Of a stretch of 64,000 nt of DNA, positions 35,056-43,597 are shown piece by piece (position 1 is the first letter of the stretch; the number at the start of each line of letters is the position of its first letter). The translations under genes and the position numbers were made by a program. Source of the DNA: CBDCWT01 sp965223305 (lineage in GTDB: Bacteria; Planctomycetota; Planctomycetia; Pirellulales; Pirellulaceae). The notes beneath the pieces were generated by a model. It made no database searches, was not told the origin of the DNA, and saw only the letters and a list, made by a program, of their open reading frames with translations. The DNA is taken from NCBI GenBank assembly GCA_965223305.1, contig CBDCWT010000046.1, forward strand, positions 137,376-201,375, written 5' to 3'.

Positions 35056-35086
35056 CGCGGAGACCACCGATCCGTCCAAATTTTAG

Positions 35087-35260
35087 CCTGAATTATTTAT
35101 GAGCGATCTGCTGCGAGGTGGTAAGTCCATCCGTGGCTTCGTCATGCTTCACAATTCTCCCTCGACGTATTGCTTCAATACGCCTGCGGAAGAATTGCTC
35201 GCCTTCCTTGCCACGAACGTACTTACAACCTCTCGCGACGATCTTCATGAATAATCCCGG
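35087..35260 (+). mobile_element. 174-bp hairpin MITE-like element, copy 3
   Basis: Core starting CCTGAATTATTTATGAGC and ending AATAATCCCGG, exactly 174 bp. Flanks are TTAG (35083-35086) and CTAG (35261-35264), so the target repeat is imperfect here. It lies in the 633-bp gap between the short glycosyltransferase and the HTH regulator; the rest of that gap holds short tandem repeats, a strong hairpin at 35296 and the regulator leader. Confidence 0.9.
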
Positions 35261-35295
35261 CTAGCCAAATTCCGCTGCCAGCAGCTCTTAGCGGC

Positions 35296-35320
35296 GTTGC
35301 CCCCGCGTGGCGGGGGCAAC
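35296..35320. other. Strong GC hairpin
   Basis: GTTGCCCCCGC and GCGGGGGCAAC pair perfectly over 11 bp around a GTG loop. On the plus strand it is followed by GAAAAAA, not a T-run, so it is not a standard terminator for plus-strand transcripts. It may be a leader structure for the HTH gene or a transcript-end stabiliser. Confidence 0.6.
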
Positions 35321-35386
35321 GAAAAAACGGATTTCTCCGGGAACGAACCCCTTCAGGTGTGCGTCAAAACTTCGGCCTGAATGAGC

Positions 35387-35416
35387 CATGACGCGCTTCG
35401 GAACAGATACGTCATG
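35387..35416. promoter_or_regulatory. Inverted repeat upstream of HTH regulator
   Basis: CATGACG (35387-35393) and CGTCATG (35410-35416) are perfect 7-bp inverted arms centred about 100 bp before the regulator start. It could be an autoregulatory operator. Seen by eye; no experimental or family support. Confidence 0.3.
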
Positions 35417-35504
35417 GAGCACTCGGGTGCCAGCTTCGCCAGAAGATCGGCGCCCGTCAAACCGTGGGGAACAGGGCTTCTGAGAACAGAAGGAGGATCA
35501 AACT

Positions 35505-36044
35505 ATGGCCACTGCGAACTTTGACGTCGGCCCGGTGGCGACACCTGTAGTCGTTTCGAATGAGGAATCCCAGCCGGAGGAACAACGGATGCATCGCATA
35601 CGAACCGTCCGGCTGCAGCAGGGCATGTCACTGCGGAGTGCGGCCCGCCACATGGGGACGGACGTCCGCAGTCTACGTCTACAAGAACGGGAAGAAACAG
35701 ACCTCCGCATCAGCGACTTGCACAAATGGCAAAAGGCACTGGATGTGCCGCTATCCGAACTCGTCGTTGAAACCGATATACCCTTGTCGCGGCCAGTAAT
35801 GGAGCGTGCTCGCTTGATTCGCTTGATGAAGACCGCTGTGGCGATCCGCGAGCGAGCGGAGTCGGAGGGAATTCAACGGATGGCGCAGATGCTCTTCGAG
35901 CAGCTAGTCGAAATCATGCCCGAGCTGGAAGACGTCAGCCCGTGGCATACCTACGGTCAACGCCGCAGTGTCGACGAACAAGGTCGTATCATGGAGCGAC
36001 GACTGTCAGAAGATCTGTTGAATTGGGGCGGCGACGAAGACTAG
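35505..36044 (+). CDS. XRE-type helix-turn-helix regulator
   Basis: A 179-aa protein with a very strong ribosome-binding site (AAGGAGG at 35490-35496, 8 bp before ATG). Residues about 30-95 form an XRE-like HTH: IRTVRLQQGMSLRSAARHMG, then VRSLRLQEREETDLRISDLH, with the recognition helix around TDVRSLRLQE, and KWQKALDVPLSELVV. The C-terminal part is helical (AVAIRERAESEGIQRMAQML) and of unknown role, perhaps dimerisation. The strong site suggests high expression. An inverted repeat at 35387-35416 may be its operator. The TAG stop is within CTAG followed by a partial end of the 174-bp element. Confidence 0.85.
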   Translation: MATANFDVGPVATPVVVSNEESQPEEQRMHRIRTVRLQQGMSLRSAARHMGTDVRSLRLQEREETDLRISDLHKWQKALDVPLSELVVETDIPLSRPVMERARLIRLMKTAVAIRERAESEGIQRMAQMLFEQLVEIMPELEDVSPWHTYGQRRSVDEQGRIMERRLSEDLLNWGGDED

Positions 36045-36060
36045 CCCGGACTATTCACGC
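36041..36060 (+). mobile_element. Possible remnant end of the 174-bp hairpin element
   Basis: CTAGCCCGGACTATTCACG directly follows, and includes, the stop codon of the HTH gene. It matches the terminal CCCGAATTATTCATG of the hairpin element at most positions, with the CTAG flank. No other part of the element is present, so this is either a deletion remnant or chance. Confidence 0.4.
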
Positions 36061-36062
36061 CT

Positions 36063-36098
36063 CAAAGTAGCAGGCACGCTCCTGCGTGCCGTCCGCCA
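36063..36098. repeat. GGCACGC hairpin family, reverse unit
   Basis: AAAGTAGCAGGCACGCTCCTG continues CGTGCCGTCC, the reverse orientation of the unit at 22748. It lies in the convergent gap between the HTH gene and pheT, where it may end transcripts. Confidence 0.65.
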
Positions 36099-36175
36099 GG
36101 TGAAAACGGGCTTGCTGGCAAGACTTTGAACCGAAGTCTCCTTATGCTGATTTCAGTGCCGCTAGTATGGGGTTA

Positions 36176-36204
36176 CGGCACACGGAGTGTGCCTACTACT
36201 TTCT
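36176..36204. repeat. GGCACAC hairpin family
   Basis: GGCACACGGAGTGTGCC followed by TACTACTTT. Relative to the family, the arms carry compensating changes (GGCACAC with GTGTGCC), which supports selection for the hairpin itself. It touches the pheT stop codon. Confidence 0.7.
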
Positions 36205-38248
36205 ACGCGACAAGTTCGGCACCGTGTTTGCGCCTGCAGGCAGCGACGATTCCGTCGCGGATCTTGTCCGCATCTTCGTTGGTCAACGTGCGGTCGTCCG
36301 CCCGCAGCGTGAAAGAAAAGAGCAGCCGCTTTTTTCCTGCACCATCTCGTTTTGGATCGCGGTATGTCTCCTGGTAACTCAGTTCTTCCAGAAGTTCGCC
36401 ACCAGCCTCGGCGACCGTCTGCGCCAATGCGGCCCATTGCAGCGACTCGGAGACGATCAAGTTCAAGTCACGGGCGACGAGCGGATATGGGCTGGGTACC
36501 GAGTACTGAGGAATCAGATTGGCGGATTGCCGCAGCCGGTCCACCCGCAGTTCGGCGATCGCGGTTGCCGAGCGGACGCCGAATTGTCTGAGACTCTGGT
36601 CGCTGACCAGACCCAAGAATCCCAGTCGCTCATCGCCGAGCCACAACTCGCAGGCAAATCGTTTGTCGAGGAACGAGTGAGTCGCTGCGCGGATACTCAG
36701 GGTTGTTTGGCTATGCAACGCAGCAAGTAGATCCTCGACGACCCCCTTCAAGCGACTGAAATCGAAGCCGCTGACGATCCCCAGTGTCCACTGTTCCTGG
36801 GGCAAGTCAGATCCGTTTGGCAGATAGACTTTTGCGATCTCAAAAAGCTCCGCTACCGGATTAGATACCGATTCGTTGTAACGTCTCGCCTCCAGCAAGC
36901 TGGGGATGAGGCTGCGTCGGATCAACTCGGCTTGGCTCAGTTCCTTGGGCGCATCGGCCAAGATCCCCTTCATGGGTGTGGTGCTCTTGATGGGATCCGC
37001 GTTGGTCCATGGGCTGAAGGCCTGCGACCATTGGGTGGGTACCAAACTGGCCGTGACCGCTTCGTCAAACCCCCCAGCGGTGAGTACGCGGCGAATCGTG
37101 TCGACCACGCGCTCGCGGTCATCTTGATGAGACGGCCACATCGGCACGGCGACGTCTTCGGGAATCTTATCGTAGCCGTGGATGCGGGCTACCTCCTCGA
37201 CGAGATCGATCTCGCGGGTCAAGTCTCGCCGCCAACTCGGGGGATAGACTTCGAGCTCGTCTGGCCGCTGGTCGAGCAGTTGGTTGCCGAGTGCCGCAAG
37301 AATCCGTTTCACTTCGTCCTCAGGGACACGGATTCCAAGAATTCTCTCCAGCTGCGCGAAACGCACCGTCACGGGGGGCCGCGGCGCGACCTTGCGGCCC
37401 ACGTCGACCACGCCTTCTGCCAGTTCGCCGCCCGCCAACTCGAGGATCAACTGGCAGCAGCGGCGGCTGGCCCAATCGACTCCTTCCGGATCGAGTCCCC
37501 TCTCGAAGCGGTATGACGAGGGACTATGCAGGTTCAACTTGCGAGCAGTGCCGCGAATCGCCAGGGGTGAGAACTCAGCCGCCTCGATCAGCAGATCGGT
37601 CGTCGCTGCGGACACTTCCGTGTCGGCCCCGCCCATGACGCCGCCAAGGGCGACGGCTCGCTGGGCATCGGCAATCACACACATCCCCGGCTCGAGCAGG
37701 TAGGTGCGATGGTCGATCGCGAGGAATTCTTCGCCGCGCACCGCCTCCCGCACGTTGATTTCCGGGCCTGCTAGCCGTCCCAAATCGAAGGCGTGTAGCG
37801 GCTGGCCACACTCGAACAGAACGTAGTTGGTAATGTCAACAACGTTGTTCACGGTCGCTACGCCCGCTGTCTGTAGGCGTTCGGCGAGCCACCGCGGGCT
37901 AGGCCCAACTTGCACGCCCCGGACGACACGTCCCGAATAGCGGTAGCAAAGGTCGCTACAGTGTATTTGGATCTTTACTTGATCTTCGACCGCCTCTCGG
38001 CCGGCCGTCGGTCGAGGATCTGGACTGCGGAGGGAGCGATCGAACAGCACCGCGATCTCACGAGCTACACCGAGATGGCCGAGGCAATCAGGGCGGTTGC
38101 TGGTGACCTCTAGATCGATGGCTAGGTCGTCTTCGACCGCTACCGTACCCTCGTGATTCAGGCCGGACATCATCAACCGCCGCTCGACCTCGGCCGGCGG
38201 CATGTCAAGTTGCACATAGTCTTTCAGCCAGTTCCAGGACACGAGCAT
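36203..38248 (-). CDS. pheT: Phenylalanine--tRNA ligase beta subunit
   Basis: A 681-aa beta subunit of the (alpha-beta)2 phenylalanyl-tRNA synthetase. It begins MLVSWNWLKDYVQLDMPPAE, then LEVTSNRPDCLGHLGVAREIA, the B3/B4 editing region (NNVVDITNYVLFECGQPLHAFD, given here as consecutive blocks), the B5 domain and a C-terminal anticodon-binding fold (PYPLVARDLNLIVSE ... LTNEDADKIRDGIVAACRRK). It is about 110 residues shorter than the E. coli protein because the N-terminal EMAP-like tRNA-binding insert is absent. It is the last gene of rpmI-rplT-pheS-pheT, 46 bp after pheS. Confidence 0.97.
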   Translation of the reverse strand: MLVSWNWLKDYVQLDMPPAEVERRLMMSGLNHEGTVAVEDDLAIDLEVTSNRPDCLGHLGVAREIAVLFDRSLRSPDPRPTAGREAVEDQVKIQIHCSDLCYRYSGRVVRGVQVGPSPRWLAERLQTAGVATVNNVVDITNYVLFECGQPLHAFDLGRLAGPEINVREAVRGEEFLAIDHRTYLLEPGMCVIADAQRAVALGGVMGGADTEVSAATTDLLIEAAEFSPLAIRGTARKLNLHSPSSYRFERGLDPEGVDWASRRCCQLILELAGGELAEGVVDVGRKVAPRPPVTVRFAQLERILGIRVPEDEVKRILAALGNQLLDQRPDELEVYPPSWRRDLTREIDLVEEVARIHGYDKIPEDVAVPMWPSHQDDRERVVDTIRRVLTAGGFDEAVTASLVPTQWSQAFSPWTNADPIKSTTPMKGILADAPKELSQAELIRRSLIPSLLEARRYNESVSNPVAELFEIAKVYLPNGSDLPQEQWTLGIVSGFDFSRLKGVVEDLLAALHSQTTLSIRAATHSFLDKRFACELWLGDERLGFLGLVSDQSLRQFGVRSATAIAELRVDRLRQSANLIPQYSVPSPYPLVARDLNLIVSESLQWAALAQTVAEAGGELLEELSYQETYRDPKRDGAGKKRLLFSFTLRADDRTLTNEDADKIRDGIVAACRRKHGAELVA

Positions 38249-38294
38249 GGGCTGGACCTCTCACAGGTGGAGCAAGTTGTGCTCCGCATCTCAC

Positions 38295-39314
38295 TCAAAA
38301 CTGATGCAAGAACCGAACGTCGTTTCGATAGAATTCACGGATGTCCGTAATTCCGTGACGGCGCATACAGAGCCGCTCGACGCCCAACCCAAATGCGAAT
38401 CCGCTGACTTGCTCCGGATCGTAGCCTACCGATTTCAGGACAAAGGGATCGACCATCCCGGCGCCCCCAAATTCAATCCAGCTGTCATTCCAACTCATAT
38501 CGACCTCCACGCTCGGTTCGGTGAACGGGAAGAACGATGGCCGAAACCGAATATGCACGTCATGCCCCAGGTAGCTCGTGGCGAACAGCCGCAACACGGT
38601 TTTCAGATCAGCCATCGTCACATGCTGGTCGACCCAAAGCCCCTCCATTTGGTGGAACATTGGGTAGTGGGTTGCATCCGCTGTATCGGGACGGTAAACG
38701 CGTCCTAACGAGATGATCCGTACAGGCGGCGGCGTGTGCTCCATCACACGAATCTGGACGGTGCTCGTCTGGCTGCGCAGCAACAACGCGGGCTCCTCGC
38801 CCACCCTGGCTGTGCTCAGGTAGAAATTCTCCAGGGGGTCCCGCGCCGGATGCTCCAGAGGAATGTTGAGTGCCTCGAAGTTGTGCCGCTCGTCCTCGAT
38901 TTCCGGCCCATCGGCGAGCGAGAATCCCAACCGCCCCATGATGTTGGTCAGCTCGTGAATTGTTTGGGTGATGGGATGAAGCCTGCCCAGCGGGCGGCGC
39001 TGGCCGGGCAGCGTGAGATCGACCGGCTGGTCGTTCTCACCCCCGGAAGCACACGAGGCGATCCTCGCCGCGGCCTCCTGCAAAGCACCCTCGAGGAGCT
39101 GTTTTGCCAAGTTGAACTGCTTGCCAGCTGTGGGCTTGTCGGCCTTGTCGACAGTACCTAGCTGCTTCTGGCACGCCCTCAGCTTGCCACTCTTGGCGCC
39201 CAAGAACTCGATCCTGGCCGCCTCGAGCGACTCCTGGTCGGTTGCCGCCAGAAATTGCGCCTTGGCTGCTGAGGTGAGCTGGTCAAGCTGTTCGAGGAAT
39301 TGCGAGATCGCCAT
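38295..39314 (-). CDS. pheS: Phenylalanine--tRNA ligase alpha subunit
   Basis: A 339-aa catalytic subunit charging tRNA-Phe. Class II motifs: motif 1 around HPITQTIHELTNIMGRLGFS, motif 2 DTADATHYPMFHQMEGLWVD, with the phenylalanine pocket and motif 3 in VSGFAFGLGVERLCMRRHGI. It has the usual N-terminal coiled-coil (residues about 1-90). Length and motifs are standard. It lies 81 bp after rplT and 46 bp before pheT in one minus-strand run, as in many bacteria. Confidence 0.97.
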   Translation of the reverse strand: MAISQFLEQLDQLTSAAKAQFLAATDQESLEAARIEFLGAKSGKLRACQKQLGTVDKADKPTAGKQFNLAKQLLEGALQEAAARIASCASGGENDQPVDLTLPGQRRPLGRLHPITQTIHELTNIMGRLGFSLADGPEIEDERHNFEALNIPLEHPARDPLENFYLSTARVGEEPALLLRSQTSTVQIRVMEHTPPPVRIISLGRVYRPDTADATHYPMFHQMEGLWVDQHVTMADLKTVLRLFATSYLGHDVHIRFRPSFFPFTEPSVEVDMSWNDSWIEFGGAGMVDPFVLKSVGYDPEQVSGFAFGLGVERLCMRRHGITDIREFYRNDVRFLHQF

Positions 39315-39395
39315 TGTCGCAGGGGGTGCCGAAGGGCGAGGTCAGGGAACTTCTCGCGCTCGGATTGGCAGGGAAACCGCGAAGTGCGGAAGACG

Positions 39396-39752
39396 CTAGG
39401 CAGCCAGCGCCGCTTTCGCCTGCTCGAAAACGGCGTCAAAACCGTCTGGATCGTGAATCGCCATCTCGGAGAGCGTCTTGCGGTCCAGCTCGATACCGGC
39501 CTTCTTCAGGCCACACATGAACTCGCTATAGCGTAGACCCCGCTGCCGCGTAGCGGCATTGATCCGAATGATCCACAATCGCCGGAACTCGCGTTTCCTA
39601 ACCCGTCGATCGCGATACGCAAACTGACCGGAACGAACCAGAGATTCCTTGACAGTCCGCAGGAGGTTGTTGCGGCCACCACGGTATCCCTTCGCCCGCT
39701 TGAAAAGACGCTTCTTCGCTTTACGCCGCGCCGCGCCCTTGAGAGTCCTCAT
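39396..39752 (-). CDS. rplT: Large ribosomal subunit protein bL20
   Basis: A 118-aa bL20, an early 23S rRNA-binding assembly protein. It matches the family along its length: KGYRGGRNNLLRTVKESLVR, YAYRDRRVRKREFRRLWI-type block (here FAYRDRRVRKREFRRLWI), INAATRQRGLRYSEFMCGLK and ELDRKTLSEMAIHDPDGF. In E. coli bL20 represses its own operon through an mRNA fold; I could not identify an equivalent leader here. It is 71 bp after rpmI. Confidence 0.97.
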   Translation of the reverse strand: MRTLKGAARRKAKKRLFKRAKGYRGGRNNLLRTVKESLVRSGQFAYRDRRVRKREFRRLWIIRINAATRQRGLRYSEFMCGLKKAGIELDRKTLSEMAIHDPDGFDAVFEQAKAALAA

Positions 39753-39823
39753 CGCCGCATTCCCACTGTGCTAAAACCGTGTATTGTTCGCCTTGTCCCC
39801 TGCTGTTCGCCGACAAAGCCCAG

Positions 39824-40027
39824 TTAGTAGCTGTATCCGTTTAGCGCCTTGGCGATCTTCTTCTCCATCGGTTCGGCCAACGTGGTCGTTCCGCGTAGAT
39901 TTCGCTTGCGTTTCTTCGAGAGACGAAATGCAAGGTGGCTGGTCCCAGCTTGACGATGCTTGACCTTACCCTTGGCGGTCAGCCGAAACCGCTTCTTCGT
40001 ACCTTTGTGGGTTTTCTGTTTTGGCAT
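39824..40027 (-). CDS. rpmI: Large ribosomal subunit protein bL35
   Basis: A 67-aa bL35 starting MPKQKTHKGTKKRFRLTAKG; ten more codons upstream (MGSPEQAATA) are not conserved and are excluded. The typical basic sequence HRQAGTSHLAFRLSKKRKRN and LRGTTTLAEP follow. It is the first gene of the rpmI-rplT-pheS-pheT run. The usual upstream partner infC is not here: upstream lie 379 bp with a hairpin repeat and then the MoeA fusion gene. Confidence 0.97.
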   Translation of the reverse strand: MPKQKTHKGTKKRFRLTAKGKVKHRQAGTSHLAFRLSKKRKRNLRGTTTLAEPMEKKIAKALNGYSY

Positions 40028-40128
40028 GGCTGTGGCCGCCTGTTCTGGGGAACCCAAACACTCACCAGTTCGCGGTTGCGCTCTTCGAAGGTGCGCCTTT
40101 TGCTGGCTGGTGAATTCTCGCCGTTTCC

Positions 40129-40202
40129 GGAACCCGAAGCGTCAGCGAGAGGGGAGTTGATGTACCACCGCAAATTGGCCTGTCGCTTACGCTTCGGGTT
40201 CC
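40129..40202. repeat. GGAACCCGAAGCG hairpin repeat
   Basis: A full 74-bp unit in the 379-bp gap upstream of rpmI. The arms GGAACCCGAAGCG and CGCTTCGGGTTCC are perfect. Nothing else recognisable is in the gap apart from the presumed rpmI promoter. Same family as 15406 and 31572. Confidence 0.8.
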
Positions 40203-40406
40203 GATCGAGGCGAAAGCGAAACTCAAAACCCAGACACTGCACGCTGGAAGTCAGCGAGGTGCAGCCGGCCTACCAAGCAAGGTGGCTCCTGCAGTCGGCC
40301 CTGGGTAAACCCCAAATTCTAGAAAAACTGGCGGCCCTGCGGAAGGGGGAATCCGAGATCGGCTCCGACTTGCACCAAGGCCACCTCGCCTCAATTCGAT
40401 CCCGAG

Positions 40407-42362
40407 TCATCCGGATGGCGGTCGAAATCCCAGTTTCCCGAGCTGCCGGCGGGTGGCCGCCTCGGAGAGCAGCTCTTGGAAGGCCTTGACCGCCGGCCGC
40501 TCGATCCGAGTCCTGGGTACCACAAAGTCGTATCGTTCCTCCACGAGGCCCAGAAACCCCAAATCGGACTGCCGGGCTACCGTGTCGATCGCGACGCCCC
40601 AATCCGCCCGTTCTTGTGCAACCGCCGCGGCGACCGCGTTGTGACTCTTAGGTTGGATCGCATAGCCGTTTGGTTGGCGCCCCCGCAGCAGCCGATCGAT
40701 GAGGATCCGTGTACCGCTCCCCTGGTTGCGGTTGACCATCAGGCAATTCTCGTCCTGTGCCACAGCAGCGATCGCCACTTCGGCACTACGACCCTCGAAT
40801 CGCTGGTCGCCGCGGCGAAAGATCACCCCTTGGAGACGGCCGTAACCGGGCACCAGTGACAGCGTATCGTCGAGAAAGGGCGTGTTGTACGTTTCTGACC
40901 GAGCGTCCAGCAGATGGATCCCCGACAGATCACACAGCGAACTACGGGCGGCTTCAAGACCTGCGGTGGATCCAACCGCCAAGAACTTGGTTCGGATGCC
41001 CCTTCTTTGCAGGCAGCCCAGCAGGTAGTCGAGACCGACACAGTGACTTCCTACGACCACCAGCTCGGCTGCCTGAATGTCTCGCCCCAATAGCTGGACG
41101 TCGACCTGTTCGCCCGCGTCGACGATCTCCTGCCAGCGACCGATCGTTACGAAACCGTCGGCACGACTGAATGAAGTCACCGAGCCGGAGCCTTTGCCCA
41201 TCGGAAAGGCGACTGAGTGCACTGTGGCAGCGCTGGGCGCCTGCGGCGTCGCGTCATCGTCTGCCGAGACGAGACCTACCAACAAGTACTCGGTGCGGCC
41301 GATCTCCGAGTTCACTTTGACAGCCATCCTCGCCGAGACAGTGTCTCGTTTCTCGACTGGCCGCCCAGCCAGCTGTCGCAGGATGGGCGCCACAAATTCG
41401 TGAAAGGTGAAGATTGCGGAGGTGGGAAAGCCTGGCAGGACCACGACTGCTTTTCCAGCGCTGGCGGCGAGGCAGATCGGCTTGCCAGGCTTAAGGGCTA
41501 CGCCGTGGGCGACAATCCCCGGCTCGGTCAGCTCGCTGACCGCCCGGTACGAAAGGTCCCCCGCTCCTTTACTCGTTCCTCCAGACAACAAGACCAAGTC
41601 GCACTGCTCGAGGGCCTTGCTGAGGGTCTCCCGCAACGCGGGGAGATCGTCTCGGGCGATGCCCAACTCCAGAGGTTCGCCTCCCAGCTCGCAAACCGCA
41701 TCCGAGATCACGCGCGCGTTCGAGTCGTAGATCATACCGGGCTGTAGGACTTGTCCCGGCTCGATGATCTCGTCGCCGGTGGAGATCACACCCACCCGCG
41801 GCTTTCGCCAAGCCTTGATCTGGCCGATCCCGATTGCGGCTAGGACACCGGTGTCGCGGCTCGTCAGGAGCTCACCGCCGCGGAGGACCGTCTCACCCAA
41901 AGCCATGTCTGTGCCGGCGAAGGCGACGCCGGCACCGGGTGTCACTGGCTTGCGCACCCAAACCCGCCCGTCGTGGACGTCTGCGTGTTCCACCATCACC
42001 ACCGCATCGGCCCCACGCGGTAGCATCCCACCGGTGGCGATCGAGACAGCATTCCCGGCGCGGATTTCGACGCTCGGCACCACGGCCGCGGCGATCGTCT
42101 CCGCCAACAGGGTTAGTCTGCGGGGCCCCTCTTCGTGAGCTCCGAAGGTGTCGGCAGCTAGCACCGCAAAGCCATCGAAATTCGACCTGTCAAAGCTGGG
42201 CACGTCGATCGGCGCGACGATGTCCTCGGCGAGTACACGGCCGAGTGCCGAGTGAAGCTCGACCACCTCCGCAGCGATCGGGTCGAGTTGGAGAGCGGCC
42301 CGAAACCGGCGCTCTGCTTCGTCCCTGTCGATGACATCCAGGAATTGGTCTTGATGAGTCAC
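40407..42362 (-). CDS. MoeA-type molybdenumtransferase fused to periplasmic-binding-protein-like domain
   Basis: A 651-aa fusion. The start is a GTG at 42362 overlapping the stop of the upstream moeA by 4 bp. Residues 1 to about 410 are MoeA, which inserts molybdenum into molybdopterin: VPSFDRSNFDGFAV, ATGGMLPRGADAVVMVEH, VGVISTGDEI, LLSGGTSKGAGDL and VVLPGFPTSAIF. Residues about 425-650 form a PBP-like domain (PF12727 type: VVVGSHCVGLDYLLGCLQRR, ENCLMVNRNQGSGTRILIDR, SHNAVAAAVAQERADWGVAI) resembling molybdate- or substrate-sensing domains. The fusion is known in archaea and several bacteria, perhaps for delivery or sensing of a metal ligand. It is the third gene of the operon. Confidence 0.93.
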   Translation of the reverse strand: MTHQDQFLDVIDRDEAERRFRAALQLDPIAAEVVELHSALGRVLAEDIVAPIDVPSFDRSNFDGFAVLAADTFGAHEEGPRRLTLLAETIAAAVVPSVEIRAGNAVSIATGGMLPRGADAVVMVEHADVHDGRVWVRKPVTPGAGVAFAGTDMALGETVLRGGELLTSRDTGVLAAIGIGQIKAWRKPRVGVISTGDEIIEPGQVLQPGMIYDSNARVISDAVCELGGEPLELGIARDDLPALRETLSKALEQCDLVLLSGGTSKGAGDLSYRAVSELTEPGIVAHGVALKPGKPICLAASAGKAVVVLPGFPTSAIFTFHEFVAPILRQLAGRPVEKRDTVSARMAVKVNSEIGRTEYLLVGLVSADDDATPQAPSAATVHSVAFPMGKGSGSVTSFSRADGFVTIGRWQEIVDAGEQVDVQLLGRDIQAAELVVVGSHCVGLDYLLGCLQRRGIRTKFLAVGSTAGLEAARSSLCDLSGIHLLDARSETYNTPFLDDTLSLVPGYGRLQGVIFRRGDQRFEGRSAEVAIAAVAQDENCLMVNRNQGSGTRILIDRLLRGRQPNGYAIQPKSHNAVAAAVAQERADWGVAIDTVARQSDLGFLGLVEERYDFVVPRTRIERPAVKAFQELLSEAATRRQLGKLGFRPPSG

Positions 42363-43597
42363 GAAGCCGTCATGTCATACAAGTAGACGTCGAGTGCTGT
42401 GCCCTCGGCATACCCCTCGCTGTCAGCTGGGACGACGACAAAACCGTCCGCCCGGGTGGTCGAACTGAGCACGGACGCTCCGCCGATCGCCAGCGGTTCA
42501 ACATGCTGGCCTTGGACGCGGATGCGTGCGTAGTCGACCCGGCCGACCTTCGAGACAAGCTTGCGGCGCAGCGTCAGGCGTTTCAACGGATAAGGCCACC
42601 GCCGCGGCCTGCCGCCTAGGGCTCGGATGGCCCGACCAGCGAAGAAGTCGTAGGCACACAGGCAGGAGACCGGGTTTCCTGGCAACAGAAAGACGAGCGC
42701 CGCGCCCAAGGTTCCCATCCCCGCCGGACTGCTGGGGCGCATGGCCACGCCATGAACCGCCAGCTCACCGTGTTGGTCCACGAGTCGCGGAGCGTAGTCC
42801 TCCTGACCGACGCTCGACCCGCCCGAAACGACCACAATGTCTGCATCGGCTCGGAGCGCCGCCAGGACCTCGTCCGGTTCATCTGGGACAATCCCCGGAT
42901 TCAATGGGATTCCGCCGTCGCGCTCGATCAGCGCGTGCAGCATGGGGCTGTTCGAGTCGACGATTTGGCACCCCGATGACAATGTACCCGGTGGCAGCAA
43001 TTCGTTTCCTGTCACCACGATGCGGACCTGCGGCTTGCGGACGACGTCGATCGACCTGACTCCAATCGAAACCAGCACGCCGATGTCTTGGGGCCGCAGC
43101 ACTCTTCCACGTGACAAGACGACGGTTCCCGCCTCGATGTCCTCTCCCGGGACACCCACGTGCCTCCCCGGCGAGACAGAATCCAGAGCCAGAATCTGCT
43201 TCCCCTCCAGCGCCACAAGTTCGACGGGCAGGACCGCGTCAGCGCCACGGGGCACGGGCGCTCCCGTCATGATCCGAACAGCCGCCTGTGGGATGACCTC
43301 GGCGGCGGTTCCCTGGCCGGGTAGGGACTCGCCCACCAAGTTAAGCGGTAGCCGGTTGTAAGCCGATGCGCCGAGCGTATCGGCGGCTCGCACTGCGAAC
43401 CCGTCCATCATCGCGCGGCGAAAGGAAGGTACGTCCACACCGCTGGTCACGTCCTCCGCGAGCACTCTCCCCGCTGCTTCTAAGACGGCGAGAGGCTCGG
43501 GCGGCAGCACCCGCAAACGCGAGTCGAGCCAACTATGCGCCTGGTCGACCGTGGCTCGTTCCGTGAACCCGTGCATGCGGACATCCGGTCGCGCCAT
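42359..43597 (-). CDS. moeA: Molybdopterin molybdenumtransferase MoeA
   Basis: A 412-aa MoeA. The start at 43597 forms TGATG with the stop of the upstream small gene, which favours it over the ATG seven codons downstream or earlier starts. Motifs: VDVPSFRRAMMDGFAVRAAD, MTGAPVPRGADAVLPVE, RIVVTGNELLPPG, IVVVSGGSSVGQEDY, and VFLLPGNPVSCLCAYDFF. Both this protein and the overlapping MoeA fusion are complete, so the organism carries two MoeA domains side by side. In archaea and plants such pairs are thought to divide metal insertion steps or metals (Mo and W); that is only a possibility here. Confidence 0.94.
   Translation of the reverse strand: MARPDVRMHGFTERATVDQAHSWLDSRLRVLPPEPLAVLEAAGRVLAEDVTSGVDVPSFRRAMMDGFAVRAADTLGASAYNRLPLNLVGESLPGQGTAAEVIPQAAVRIMTGAPVPRGADAVLPVELVALEGKQILALDSVSPGRHVGVPGEDIEAGTVVLSRGRVLRPQDIGVLVSIGVRSIDVVRKPQVRIVVTGNELLPPGTLSSGCQIVDSNSPMLHALIERDGGIPLNPGIVPDEPDEVLAALRADADIVVVSGGSSVGQEDYAPRLVDQHGELAVHGVAMRPSSPAGMGTLGAALVFLLPGNPVSCLCAYDFFAGRAIRALGGRPRRWPYPLKRLTLRRKLVSKVGRVDYARIRVQGQHVEPLAIGGASVLSSTTRADGFVVVPADSEGYAEGTALDVYLYDMTAS

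Noticed and set aside
35296..35320. Rho-independent terminator after the glycosyltransferase
   Set aside because: The stem is strong but is followed by A-residues on the plus strand and by no T-run on either strand in the right place.
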